Shown piece by piece: positions 25,247 to 35,206 of a stretch of 64,000 nucleotides of DNA. Location: positions 310,001 through 374,000 of the forward strand of contig NZ_CP032489.1 in the NCBI RefSeq assembly GCF_003600625.1. The letters are read 5' to 3'. This DNA comes from Arachidicoccus soli (GTDB taxonomy: Bacteria > Bacteroidota > Bacteroidia > Chitinophagales > Chitinophagaceae). Within the stretch, counting starts at the first letter, position 1; each line of letters starts with the position of its first letter. The position numbers and the translations under genes were made by a program. Under the pieces are notes generated by a model. That model did no database searches. It worked only from the letters and a program-made list of their open reading frames with translations, and was not told where the DNA came from.

Positions 25247-27961
25247 ATGTTTAAAAAGCAGGCTCTTCCAACGAGTATGGTAAATCGATGTAAAGTACGA
25301 ACAAAATATTTATTGTGGGCCTGTATAGGCTTCTTATTTTTGTTTGCTTTCCTGAGCCCTGCAAAATCTTTTCCCCATTCTCCTTACTACTTTATTAATA
25401 ATAATGCTGACAGTATACCTGCAAGTTGGGCTTCTAAATTAATCTATAAAAATGCCTCCAATGCGCTTACTTTAAGTAATAAACCTCCACTCGATTTAAG
25501 CATTTACTCCAAGGATTCTCTTGCTTTTATCGTTGATTATAAAGCGAAAGACTCCACCGTATTAATGGTTCCGCAAAATCAATTCTATTTACATAATGAG
25601 GCAGAAATTAAAAACCCAGATGCAGATATCTCGGCCAATACAATTGAATTTAATAAAAATACCAATATTGTGAAGTTTTATGGAAATAAAGATACTTCAA
25701 ATGCCATTTCAGGTAGACCAACTATTTTACAAAATGGAAGTAAATCAATCTTAGACTCAGGCTATTACAATATTAAATCGCAAAAAGGGATTTTAAAAAA
25801 TACGTATTACAACGAAGGAGAAATATATGTGCAGGCAGCTATTGCAAAAAAGATAGATAGTAATTCTATTTTTGTAAAGGATGCACGATTTACAACCTGT
25901 AATTTAGATCCTCCGCATTTTGATTTACATGCATTCAAAATGAAGATGATTAGTGGAAAATTGGCTGTCTCAGGTCCTGCGATTCCTGAATTTGAAGGGG
26001 TTCCAATGCCAATTGTGATTCCTTTTGGTATATATCCGCTTACAAGAGGCAGGCATTCGGGATTATTGCCGGCAGTTTTTCAACAAGATAATATTAAAGG
26101 ACTTGGCTTAACAGGTTTGGGTTATTACAAAGTAATTAATGACTATTGGGATGTTACCACAAGGGTTGATTTGTATAGCTATGGTGGATATACAATAAAC
26201 GTAAACCCGGATTATTACAAGCGATATGCATATAGAGGCAATCTGAATGTGTCCTATCAATTTACTAAAACCTTAAACAGTTATGGAAATGTAGCGCAGG
26301 AATACACTAAAAATAAAACTATACATATTGGTTGGAGTCATTCTATGGATAGTAAGGCACATCCGGGAGAAAGTTTTTCTGCAAGTGTAAATGCCGGAAG
26401 TACTTTGTATAACAGTCTACAAACACTAAACCCTTATCAAAGTTTTAATAACCAATTAAACTCATCCATCACTTTCTCAAAGAACTGGGATAATGGTAAG
26501 TACAACTTATCAATGCAGGCCAACCATAGTCAAAACAGCGTCAACCATTCAATTAACATACAATTTCCAACTATAAACTTTTCGACCGCAACGATTAACC
26601 CTTTCCAGAAAAAGGAATTGGTAGGGAAACCTAAATGGTACGAAAATATAGGTATTTCCTATAATGGTACTTTCCAAAATCAATTGTCTTTTTATGATAC
26701 CGCTAAAAATTCCATCAAAAGCTTACTTGACACGATGCAATGGGGAGCGCAACACCAAATTCCAATTACACTCACTTTGCCGGCCGTGGGACCTTTATTA
26801 TTTTCTCCTTCGGTTTCGTATTCTGAAAACTGGATTAGTAGGAAATTGATAAGCCATTGGGATTCTACCTTAGCGAAAGTGGATACCACTATCGAAAAGG
26901 GTTTTTTTACGGCTAGACAAATGAGTTTTGGCATCGCTATGAATACACGCATTTTTGGTACAATGAATTTTAAGCACGGAAATATTAGAGCTATTCATCA
27001 TGAGATAAGGCCAACAATTAGTCTTAACTACACGCCCAATATGGCCAGTAGTTATTTTAAAACTTTGCAGGTTGATACAACCGGACGTAAGCAAAGAGTT
27101 TCGGAATATTCTTACCCAGGAAGCGTAGGGGGTTTTAGTGAAACGACTTTTGGAGGAATCAATTTCGGTATCGATAATATTCTCCAGATGAAAGTCTTGA
27201 ATAAAAAAGATACAACAGGAGATCCTGATAAAGAAACAAAAAAAGTAAGCTTAATAGATGGATTGAGTATTAATTCGGGTTACAATTTAGTTGCAGATTC
27301 TCTTAATTGGTCACCGGTGAGTTTTAGCTTGCGTAGTTCTTTGTTCAACAACAAATTGAACTTCAACGCTAACATGACTTTAGATCAATATGAGACGGAT
27401 GCTTATGGAACACGTATTAATAAGCTTCTTTGGTCGCAAGGGAAATTAGGTAGAATAACGAATGGTACAATTTCTATGTCAACCTCATTCTCCAGTAAAA
27501 AAACAGATCAAAAAACCGACCAGCAACGTGTCGCTAGCGATCCCGATCCAAATATGCCCCCTGACCAACAATTGCAACAACTTAATTATGTACGGGATCA
27601 TGCTTCTGACTTTGTAGATTTTAATATTCCCTGGAATATACAGGCTTCATATGCAATGGGTTTTAGTAAGGTGATTAATCCTGATTATAGCGGGTTTCAC
27701 AACGTATATAATTCGAGTTTAAACCTTAATGGGGACTTTAGCCTGTCGCCAAAATGGAAAGCAGGTGGTAGTATTTATTTCGATGTTATACACCATCAAG
27801 TTGGCATGATGACACTTTTCCTCACGCGTGATATGCACTGTTGGCAAATGGCTATTAACGTTTCACCCATTGGCCGTTTTAAATCATTCAGTATTGTACT
27901 CAACCCTAAATCAGGTATTTTACGAGACTTGCGTATCAACCGCAGTAGATCTTTCTATTAA
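25247..27961 (+). CDS. LptD-like outer-membrane LPS assembly protein
   Basis: 904 residues. After an N-terminal hydrophobic stretch (LLWACIGFLFLFAFLSPA) come OstA-like repeats (about 110-220), then a long beta-barrel region with alternating aromatic/polar strands ending in SRSFY, a typical outer-membrane C-terminal Phe/Tyr. The segment PMPIVIPFGIYPLTRGRHSG is the conserved entry to the barrel in Bacteroidota LptD-like proteins. The four paired cysteines of E. coli LptD are not obvious. Divergent from the amidase; a TACTTTTG box lies at 25162-25169 but its -33 spacing is too long to claim. Likely inserts lipopolysaccharide in the outer leaflet. Confidence 0.85.
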   Translation: MFKKQALPTSMVNRCKVRTKYLLWACIGFLFLFAFLSPAKSFPHSPYYFINNNADSIPASWASKLIYKNASNALTLSNKPPLDLSIYSKDSLAFIVDYKAKDSTVLMVPQNQFYLHNEAEIKNPDADISANTIEFNKNTNIVKFYGNKDTSNAISGRPTILQNGSKSILDSGYYNIKSQKGILKNTYYNEGEIYVQAAIAKKIDSNSIFVKDARFTTCNLDPPHFDLHAFKMKMISGKLAVSGPAIPEFEGVPMPIVIPFGIYPLTRGRHSGLLPAVFQQDNIKGLGLTGLGYYKVINDYWDVTTRVDLYSYGGYTINVNPDYYKRYAYRGNLNVSYQFTKTLNSYGNVAQEYTKNKTIHIGWSHSMDSKAHPGESFSASVNAGSTLYNSLQTLNPYQSFNNQLNSSITFSKNWDNGKYNLSMQANHSQNSVNHSINIQFPTINFSTATINPFQKKELVGKPKWYENIGISYNGTFQNQLSFYDTAKNSIKSLLDTMQWGAQHQIPITLTLPAVGPLLFSPSVSYSENWISRKLISHWDSTLAKVDTTIEKGFFTARQMSFGIAMNTRIFGTMNFKHGNIRAIHHEIRPTISLNYTPNMASSYFKTLQVDTTGRKQRVSEYSYPGSVGGFSETTFGGINFGIDNILQMKVLNKKDTTGDPDKETKKVSLIDGLSINSGYNLVADSLNWSPVSFSLRSSLFNNKLNFNANMTLDQYETDAYGTRINKLLWSQGKLGRITNGTISMSTSFSSKKTDQKTDQQRVASDPDPNMPPDQQLQQLNYVRDHASDFVDFNIPWNIQASYAMGFSKVINPDYSGFHNVYNSSLNLNGDFSLSPKWKAGGSIYFDVIHHQVGMMTLFLTRDMHCWQMAINVSPIGRFKSFSIVLNPKSGILRDLRINRSRSFY

Positions 27962-28031
27962 TTAAGTTGCCAATTTTATTATTTCTCTTTGACAAACAAT
28001 GCTTTCCTTTGTGAGCAATATCCTTAAGAAA

Positions 28032-29162
28032 ATGGCAGGTATTTATATTCATATTCCTTATTGCAAAAAAGCTTGTCATTATTGCAATTTCCATTTTTCG
28101 ACTACTAAGTATACCGTATCTGAGATGCTTGAAAGTATTGGATTGGAAGCTGCATTAAGAAAGGATTATTTTAGAGAAACTGTTCACACTATTTATTTTG
28201 GAGGCGGCACCCCTTCTATTGTTTCACCTCTAGAACTTCAATTGCTTATAGAAAAAATAAAAGCAATTTACCAAGTTGATGACCAGTCAGAAATAACACT
28301 AGAGGTCAATCCGGATGACATTTCCAGAGAAAATTTGGCTGCCTGGAAGACCGCCGGTTTTAATAGATTAAGCATCGGGATTCAATCTTTTTATGAACCC
28401 GATTTAAAATGGATGAATCGCTCGCACAATGCTGTTCAAGCATTACGTGCCATTGAATGCGCACAAGAATTTGGCTTTGAAAATATTTCTATCGACCTTA
28501 TTTATGGTACACCCTTATTAACAGATGAGTTGTGGTATAAGAATCTTGCTCAAGTCGCTTCTTTAAATATCCCTCATCTATCGGCATATGCACTTACAGT
28601 AGAACCTAAAACGCCTTTGGATAAAATGATTACAAAGGGTAAAGCGGCTGCAATTCAACCACAGAAGCAGGCAGAGCAGTTTGACATTTTAATGCAATGG
28701 GCATCTACAAGTAATTTTGAACATTACGAAATATCTAATTTTGCAAAGCCCGGATGCCGTAGTAAACACAATAGCAACTATTGGCAGGGAATTGCTTATT
28801 TGGGGCTTGGACCATCAGCACATTCTTTTGATGGAAATACACGTCAATGGAATATTGCGAATAATGCGCTTTATTTGCAATCCTTAAAAAATGGGCAATT
28901 AAATTATGAAGAAGAGATGCTTTCGCGCGAAAATAAAATCAATGAGCAGCTCATGATCTCACTCCGGACTAATGAAGGTATTGATTTAGAAAAGCTAAAA
29001 ATAGTTTTTGGAGAAGAAGAAAAAATTAGGGTAGAGCAGTTGGCAATACCATGGATTAAGCATCATCATCTTTATAAAAATGAAGATCATTTAATACTTA
29101 CTAATACGGGAAAGCATTTTGCTGATGGGATTGCAGCAGATTTGTTTTTGGTAAAAGGCTAA
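28032..29162 (+). CDS. hemW: Radical SAM heme chaperone HemW
   Basis: 376 residues starting MAGIYIHIPYCKKACHYC; the radical SAM cysteines are Cys11, Cys15 and Cys18 in CxxxCxxC, followed by the HemN/HemW block YFGGGTPS and the C-terminal HemN_C region. The HemW type lacks the extra N-terminal cysteine context of true coproporphyrinogen dehydrogenase and carries heme to respiratory enzymes. An upstream ATG 11 codons earlier exists, but the family begins at the chosen one. It ends overlapping gpsA by four bases, convergent. Confidence 0.92.
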   Translation: MAGIYIHIPYCKKACHYCNFHFSTTKYTVSEMLESIGLEAALRKDYFRETVHTIYFGGGTPSIVSPLELQLLIEKIKAIYQVDDQSEITLEVNPDDISRENLAAWKTAGFNRLSIGIQSFYEPDLKWMNRSHNAVQALRAIECAQEFGFENISIDLIYGTPLLTDELWYKNLAQVASLNIPHLSAYALTVEPKTPLDKMITKGKAAAIQPQKQAEQFDILMQWASTSNFEHYEISNFAKPGCRSKHNSNYWQGIAYLGLGPSAHSFDGNTRQWNIANNALYLQSLKNGQLNYEEEMLSRENKINEQLMISLRTNEGIDLEKLKIVFGEEEKIRVEQLAIPWIKHHHLYKNEDHLILTNTGKHFADGIAADLFLVKG

Positions 29163-30163
29163 TGTAAGAGGCTTTCCAATTGTGAAAATGCTATTTCTGC
29201 TGTGGCGTTATTCCACAAAATTTCATAGACAGTATTTACAATAGGTGTATCGGCATTTATTTTTTCATTAATATCAAAGATGCATTTACTGGCATTATAG
29301 CCTTCAGCGACCATATTTAATTCGAGTTGTGCTGCTTTTACTGAATAACCTTTTCCTATCATTGTTCCAAACATACGGTTACGACTATATAAAGAATAGC
29401 AAGTAACTAACAAATCGCCTAAATATACAGATGATGCATACTTGGGATTGGTGCAGTCGTTTTGATGAACGGATAATTTCTTTAAAAAATGAACCATCTC
29501 ATCGGCTGCATTTGCAATATATACGCTCAGAAAATTGTCGCCGTAATCAAGACCATGAGCAATACCTGCACCCAGAGCATATATATTTTTTAAGACTGCC
29601 GCATATTGTACCCCAATCACATCTGAATTGGTGCGCGTATTTAAATATGCTGTTTGAAAAAATGCAGCGATAGCTTGCACTTCGCTTTCGTCCGTGCCAG
29701 AAAAAGTTAGATATGAAAGCTTTTCGGCTGCCACCTCTTCTGCGTGGCAGGGCCCTAAAACTGTAAAGTACTTTTCTAACGGAAAATTAAATTCTCTTTG
29801 CAAATATTCATGCAGGAGTTCTGTTTTCTCAGGCAAAATGCCTTTTACGGCAGAAATGATCTTTTTGTCTTTAAAAATATCTTTAGGCAAATCGTTTAAC
29901 GCGTCATTTACATATGCCGAAGGTGTGGCTATCAAAAGTATGTCTGAATTGTCTATTACAAAATGAATACTATCGCTAAATGTAATTTTTGAAATATCGA
30001 AGAAGGATTTAGATAAATATCGAGGGTTGTGCCCCCGCAGTTTAAAATGTTCTATAGAATTGCTGTTTCGGAACCACCAATTTATAGCATGTTCATTATC
30101 GGTTAGTAATTTTGCCAATGCTGTTGCCCAACTCCCACTCCCTACGATTCCCACCTTACTCAT
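29159..30163 (-). CDS. gpsA: NAD(P)-dependent glycerol-3-phosphate dehydrogenase
   Basis: Makes sn-glycerol 3-phosphate from dihydroxyacetone phosphate, the backbone for phospholipids. 334 residues starting MSKVGIVGSGSWATALAKLL, with the dinucleotide loop GSGSWAT at the N-terminus, TVLGPCHAEEVA, the catalytic Lys in YAAVLKNIYALGAGI and the NRMFGTMIGKG region, in family order. An earlier ATG 11 codons upstream is unlikely, as the Rossmann strand starts here. Single gene divergent from dnaB. Confidence 0.95.
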   Translation of the reverse strand: MSKVGIVGSGSWATALAKLLTDNEHAINWWFRNSNSIEHFKLRGHNPRYLSKSFFDISKITFSDSIHFVIDNSDILLIATPSAYVNDALNDLPKDIFKDKKIISAVKGILPEKTELLHEYLQREFNFPLEKYFTVLGPCHAEEVAAEKLSYLTFSGTDESEVQAIAAFFQTAYLNTRTNSDVIGVQYAAVLKNIYALGAGIAHGLDYGDNFLSVYIANAADEMVHFLKKLSVHQNDCTNPKYASSVYLGDLLVTCYSLYSRNRMFGTMIGKGYSVKAAQLELNMVAEGYNASKCIFDINEKINADTPIVNTVYEILWNNATAEIAFSQLESLLH

Positions 30164-30619
30164 ATCTCTGATTTTTGTATAGGCAAAATACATCAAAAAT
30201 TATATACTTTCCAATTTATTTGATCCCTTTCTCTTTCAAATGAAAATCCTAAAACCATATGTATTCGATTCGATAAAATGGGTTTTATGCGGAAATATCT
30301 TTTTGCACTCTTAATTGTGCATTAATCACATTTTTTGCTGTAAAACTTTTTTTCCCGTTCAAAAACTACTATAATTTGTGAAAAAACTATGAAACTATGT
30401 TGATAACTTTGTGTCTAGCATATGAATAAAATTTCTGTTAAACAAAGTTTTTTAGGAGGACACACAAACCTATATTCGCTATTCTTTACAGCTGAATAAT
30501 GAATTTATTGTGAAGAAATTATTATTTAATTGTAAACAAAAGAGATTCTACATTTAATGAACCCAACAATCATTAATACCTAATTAAAAAGTAACTGGAA
30601 AGAAAATAATTTATTATCA
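30164..30619. other. 456-base divergent intergenic region before dnaB
   Basis: AT-rich interval between gpsA and dnaB. Visible: an exact -7 element TAACTTTG at 30404-30411 with TTTG 25 bases upstream (spacing too long to be sure), then ATG at 30422 opening a 25-residue ORF (to 30499) with no recognisable similarity, and an isolated AGGAGGA at 30454-30460 with no start codon at proper distance. No DnaA-box cluster is seen. A long 5' leader for dnaB is likely. Confidence 0.4.
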
Positions 30620-32188
30620 ATGGACAACTTGCCAAATATAAATCGCAAAACAACAAGAAAGAAAACATCTTCAATAGACTTAAACCCCATGATGTATGGC
30701 AAAGTGCCACCACAAGCAAAGGAATTAGAAGAAGCAATTTTAGGTGCGGTAATGTTAGAAAAAGCTGCATTTGATAATGTGATTGAAATTATCCAATCCG
30801 AATGTTTTTATGTAGATGCCCATCAACGTATTTTTAAGGCTTGTGAGCGTTTGGCCGAAAAAAACATGCCAATAGATATGTTGACGGTAGTAGAAAATCT
30901 AAAAGCTAATGAAGAATTAGATTTAGTTGGGGGCGCTTTTTATATTTCTAAGCTTACTATGGCTGTGACTTCTTCTGCCAACATTATTACACACGGACGT
31001 ATTTTATTAGAGAAATTTATTCAAAGAAAACTAATTGAAATAAGCGGAGAGATTATTAACAATGCTTACATAGAAAGTACAGATGTTTTTGATTTGTTAG
31101 ATGAGGCGGAGCAAAAAATATTCAACATTACCAATAATTATTTGAAGAAAGATTATGATGACATTGGTGGCGCTCTTGCAAAAGCGATAACGAGAATAGA
31201 TAAGTTGAGGCAAGAGAAAAATGAAATATCAGGTGTTCCTAGCGGATTTCCAAGTATGGATAAAGTAACTTATGGTTGGCAGCCGAGCGATTTGATTATT
31301 TTAGCGGCAAGACCTTCTGTAGGTAAAACAGCTTTTGCACTTAATCTTATTCGAAATGCGGCTTTGCATCCTACAAATCCAACGCCCGTAGCTTTCTTCT
31401 CTTTGGAAATGAGCTCTGCGCAATTAGTGCAGCGTATTCTTTCTGCCGAAAGTGAAATTAAATTAGAAAAAATATCACGTGGTAATTTAGAAGATTATGA
31501 ATACCAACAATTACAAACTAAAGGCATACAAAGGTTGGAACAGGCTCCGATATTTATCGATGATACTGCTGCGCTTAATATTTTTGAATTTCGCGCAAAG
31601 GCCCGCAGGCTGGTAAACAAGAGTAAGGTTGGCCTTATCGTAATTGACTATTTGCAGTTAATGAGTGGGAGTGGAGACAGAAATTCTAACCGGGAACAGG
31701 AAATAAGTACGATTTCCAGAAACTTAAAAGTATTGGCTAAAGAATTAAATATTCCTATCATTGCGCTGAGCCAATTGAGTCGTGCTGTAGAATCGCGTAA
31801 AGAAAGTAAAATCCCTCAATTGAGCGATTTGCGTGAATCGGGTGCTATCGAGCAAGATGCGGATATGGTAATGTTTATCTATCGTCCGGAATATTATGAA
31901 ATGCAGAATGAACCTTCCGGGGAAGTTATTCAGGGAGAAACACTGATTAAAATAGCTAAACACCGTAATGGTTCTCTTGAAACAGTTCATCTGCGTGCAA
32001 GATTAGATATTCAAAAATTCGAAGATGCCGGCACCGATTCAAATTTTAATGCGGGCAGCTGGAAGCCAATGGGGGCAAAAGGTGCAGCACCGGAATCTTC
32101 GGGTGGAGCACAATTCTTTACCAAAGGAAGTAAAATGAATACCGGAGATTTTGATGAGGGTTTTGATAATAATAATGCACCGTTTTAA
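30620..32188 (+). CDS. dnaB: Replicative DNA helicase DnaB
   Basis: Hexameric helicase that unwinds the fork ahead of polymerase III. 522 residues: the N-terminal helical domain (VPPQAKELEEAILGAVMLE, about 29-47) followed by a RecA-like domain with Walker A ARPSVGKTA (230-238), Walker B LIVIDYLQLM and the RDSLRESGAIEQDADM-type block (SDLRESGAIEQDAD). No intein is present. A perfect terminator hairpin lies 66 bases after the stop. Confidence 0.97.
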   Translation: MDNLPNINRKTTRKKTSSIDLNPMMYGKVPPQAKELEEAILGAVMLEKAAFDNVIEIIQSECFYVDAHQRIFKACERLAEKNMPIDMLTVVENLKANEELDLVGGAFYISKLTMAVTSSANIITHGRILLEKFIQRKLIEISGEIINNAYIESTDVFDLLDEAEQKIFNITNNYLKKDYDDIGGALAKAITRIDKLRQEKNEISGVPSGFPSMDKVTYGWQPSDLIILAARPSVGKTAFALNLIRNAALHPTNPTPVAFFSLEMSSAQLVQRILSAESEIKLEKISRGNLEDYEYQQLQTKGIQRLEQAPIFIDDTAALNIFEFRAKARRLVNKSKVGLIVIDYLQLMSGSGDRNSNREQEISTISRNLKVLAKELNIPIIALSQLSRAVESRKESKIPQLSDLRESGAIEQDADMVMFIYRPEYYEMQNEPSGEVIQGETLIKIAKHRNGSLETVHLRARLDIQKFEDAGTDSNFNAGSWKPMGAKGAAPESSGGAQFFTKGSKMNTGDFDEGFDNNNAPF

Positions 32189-32253
32189 GGATTCCTCCAT
32201 AAAATTTATTTAGAAATATTTACCATTTATAGCAACGATAACAAGAATATTTT

Positions 32254-32291
32254 CAATAAAATATCCCTTACCTTAGAGGGATATTTTATTG
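32254..32291 (+). terminator. Terminator downstream of dnaB
   Basis: Perfect 15-bp inverted repeat (CAATAAAATATCCCT at 32254-32268 and its complement at 32277-32291) with an 8-base loop. AT-rich arms make the 3' side U-rich. It is symmetrical, so it could act in both directions. Confidence 0.7.
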
Positions 32292-32328
32292 ATAGTTAAA
32301 GTAAGTTCATTTCATTAAACATAAATCA

Positions 32329-34768
32329 ATGACTCAACATTTTTCTTCTGTAAAGAAAAAAATTGGCACACTGCTTTTTCTTTTAGCCGGCTGCTTTGGA
32401 TTTACGCATTTATTTGCACAAAGATTGGATACACTTATCAATACTTTCGGAGCTAAATTTCAGGCGGAAAGAGTTCATCTACAGTTTGACAAACAAACTT
32501 ATTCTCCCAAAGAAACAATTTGGTTCAAAGCTTATATCGTTTCGGGTATTATGCCGGAAGAAAAGAGTAAAAGCTTGTATGTCGACTTTAGTGATGAAAA
32601 GGGGAAAGTGTTAGCTCATGATGTCTTTCCGATATCACAAGGAGTGAGTAGGGGGGCAGTTTGATATTCCGGATAGTTTAAAAGGGAGCCTTATTCACGT
32701 GCGTGCTTATACGAAATGGATGCTTAATTTTGATACGGCATTCTTGTATAATAATAACTTGAAAGTTGTTCAGGCAAAAGAAAAACGCATAAAAGGTAAA
32801 CCTCCTGTACCAAAGGCTACATTGTACTTTTTCCCGGAAGGAGGAGATGCCATTGCAGGATTGCGTACAAGAATGGCATTTATGGCTGAAGATCAATATG
32901 CCCAACCTGTGAATGTCTCTGGTGTAGTAAAAGATAATGATGGAAATAAAGTAGCAGATTTATTAGTACAACATGATGGTATGGGGAGTTTCTATTTTAT
33001 CCCCGATGCTTCTAAAACATATACAGCCACCTGGAAAGATGGCCAAGGAGAAACACATACAACAAATCTGCCTGCTATTCATAATAACGGAGTATCTCTG
33101 TCGATACAAGCCTCTAAAGACGAAAAATTATTTGCGATTGAACGCTCTGAGAACGTAAGTGATAATTTAAAAGAGCTGCATATAGTGGCAACGATGTATC
33201 AGCAAACGGTCTATTTAGCCAATATATCCTTGGTGGATAAAACAATGATAAGCGGAGCAATTCCTACTACTTATTTTCCCTCAGGAATATTGCAAATAAC
33301 TGTTTTGGATAAGAATATGGAACCGATAGCGGAAAGGATAGCCTATGTAAAAAGCAAAGACGATACTTTTCATCCTGAAGTAGGGTTTTCAAAATTGAGT
33401 TTTGATAAAAGAGGAGCTAATGAGCTTATCGTGAATGTATTGGATTCTGTTCCGGCTAATTTATCGGTTTCTGTAACAGATGCGAGTATTGGCACAGATA
33501 GCAGTAACAACTTAGTTTCAGACATGCTGCTTTCCAGTCAAGTAAAAGGGAAAATATATCAACCTTATTATTATTTTTCTAGTGACTCTGAGAAAGTAAA
33601 CAAGGATTTAGATTTAGTTATGTTGACGCATGGCTGGCGTCGTTTTAATTGGGAGAAGATTATTAATAAAGAACCTTTGAATATCACATATCCTAAGGAC
33701 TCTACTTATTTAACTCTTTCCGGAAAAGTTTTTGGAGCAACTCCGGCACAGCTGGCAGCGAGCGGTACCTTATTTGCTATCTTAAAATCAAAGACCGATA
33801 CGACGAATAAGTTTATAATGCTCCCTCTTAATTCAGATGGAACTTTTTCTGACCCGAATGCGATATTCTTTGATTCTCTCAATGTGTATTATAAGTTTGC
33901 TGGCAAAAAAAATTATTTAGATAATACTGAGATAACTTTTATGCCCGACCGGCTTCCTTCTCCCGGACACATCCCGTTAAACTTTAACGATATCGTAAAA
34001 GCAAGGGATTACGACACTTCTGGTTTAGCAGGAAGCCAACATTTATATGATCAGTATTGGGCACTGGCACATTTTCAAACCGAGAATGCTTTGGCAGATG
34101 TTACTGTAAAGACAAGGCAAAAATCACCAACAGAAAAGCTGGATGATGAATATACTTCTGGGATGTTCAAAGACGATAATGGGTATACTTTTGATGTTAT
34201 GAATGATATTTCTGCACAAGGGGCCATGAATGTATTTAGCTATTTGCAAGGTCGCGTAGCTGGCTTACAAATTAGTAACCCAATGGCTGACCCCCCAAGT
34301 CTTAGCTGGCGTGGTGGTACTCCATCCCTGTTTTTAGATGAAATACCCGTTTCTGATGCCAGTCAGATTAGCAACATGAGTATGAGTGATATTGCTATGA
34401 TTAAAATATATCGACCTCCGTTTATGGGTGGTTTCGGTGGAAGCCCGGGTGGCGCTATCGCAGTATATACACGTAAAGGTGCTGATGTTGCGGTGGATAG
34501 CAAAACAGGCATGCCACATAAAATTATTGCAGGCTATACTGCAATAAGAGAGTTCTATTCCCCTAACTATTTAAGCCTTTCGCAAGATCGAGATAAATTT
34601 GATGCGCGCTCTACATTGTATTGGAATTCGTTGATCATGACAACTCCACAGAATCATGAGCTCAGATTTAAATTTTTCAACAATGATTTTACAAAAGCCT
34701 ATAGAATAATTTTAGAGGGGATGAATGACAATGGGCAGTTTACACATATTGAGAAAGTAATTCAATAA
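32329..34768 (+). pseudogene. MG2/TonB-plug secreted protein, interrupted by +1 frameshift in a G6 tract
   Basis: Two frames make one protein of about 810 residues. The first part (32329-32664) has a signal peptide and an MG2 alpha-2-macroglobulin-type domain (ERVHLQFDKQTYSPKETIWFKAY). The second continues with DIPDSLKGSLIHVRAYTKWM, ending in a TonB-dependent receptor plug-like domain (ISNPMADPPSLSWRGGTPSLFLDEIPV, and SPGGAIAVYTRKG). Removing one G of the six at 32651-32656 restores SRGQFDIP with no missing residues. This type is common in Bacteroidota, and its role is unknown. The break may be an assembly error, a recent mutation or phase switching; the rest shows no decay. Confidence 0.8.
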
Positions 34769-34872
34769 AAGAATTACAAAAGCTTAACTATCTTTTTTAT
34801 TTAAAAAATAAATAAATTGTTAACTTTAGAGTCAATATTTTAATTTAATAATCCTATTTAAAACAAAAATTA

Positions 34873-35139
34873 ATGAGCGAAGAACACAAAAGCTTTTTTG
34901 ATAAAGCAAAAGACGCATTATCGGGCTTAAAAGATAAAGCATCAGAAATTTCGTCAGAAATATCTGAAAAAGCTGAATCGGCTTTTGATGCGGCAAAAGA
35001 AAAAGCATCAGAAATATCTGATGAAATATCTGAAAAAACTGGTGGATTAGATGGATTGAAAGAGAAAGCAAGTGATGCTTTCAATTCGCTAAAAAGCAAA
35101 GTAGACGATTTTACGCACAAAGGTTCAGAAGAAGCATAA
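34873..35139 (+). CDS. 88-residue amphipathic helical protein, LEA/YtxH-like
   Basis: Very rich in Lys, Glu, Ser, Ala and Asp, with no cysteine and no signal peptide. It is built of repeats of an 11-like pattern: KDALSGLKDKASEISSEISE, then KEKASEISDEISEKTGG, then LKEKASDAFNSLKSK. The two ASEIS-EISEK units are nearly the same in DNA as well. Such proteins form long amphipathic helices on drying or on lipid surfaces, as in group 3 LEA proteins; apolipoprotein-like and YtxH-like proteins are the other close types. A stress role is an inference from composition. A strong terminator follows 22 bases after the stop. Confidence 0.75.
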   Translation: MSEEHKSFFDKAKDALSGLKDKASEISSEISEKAESAFDAAKEKASEISDEISEKTGGLDGLKEKASDAFNSLKSKVDDFTHKGSEEA

Positions 35140-35161
35140 GCATTATAACAATATTGCTTAT

Positions 35162-35193
35162 AAAGAGCAACTCAAATTTTTGAGTTGCTCTTT
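35162..35193. terminator. Bidirectional terminator between the LEA-like gene and GH92
   Basis: Perfect 15-bp stem (AAAGAGCAACTCAAA and its complement) with a 2-base loop and U-rich sequence after each arm. It lies between two convergent genes and can serve both. Confidence 0.9.
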
Positions 35194-35206
35194 ATTTTTC
35201 AACAAC

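Noticed and set aside
30164-30619. Replication origin next to dnaB
   Set aside because: No clustered DnaA boxes, no dnaA or parA neighbours. AT richness alone is not evidence.
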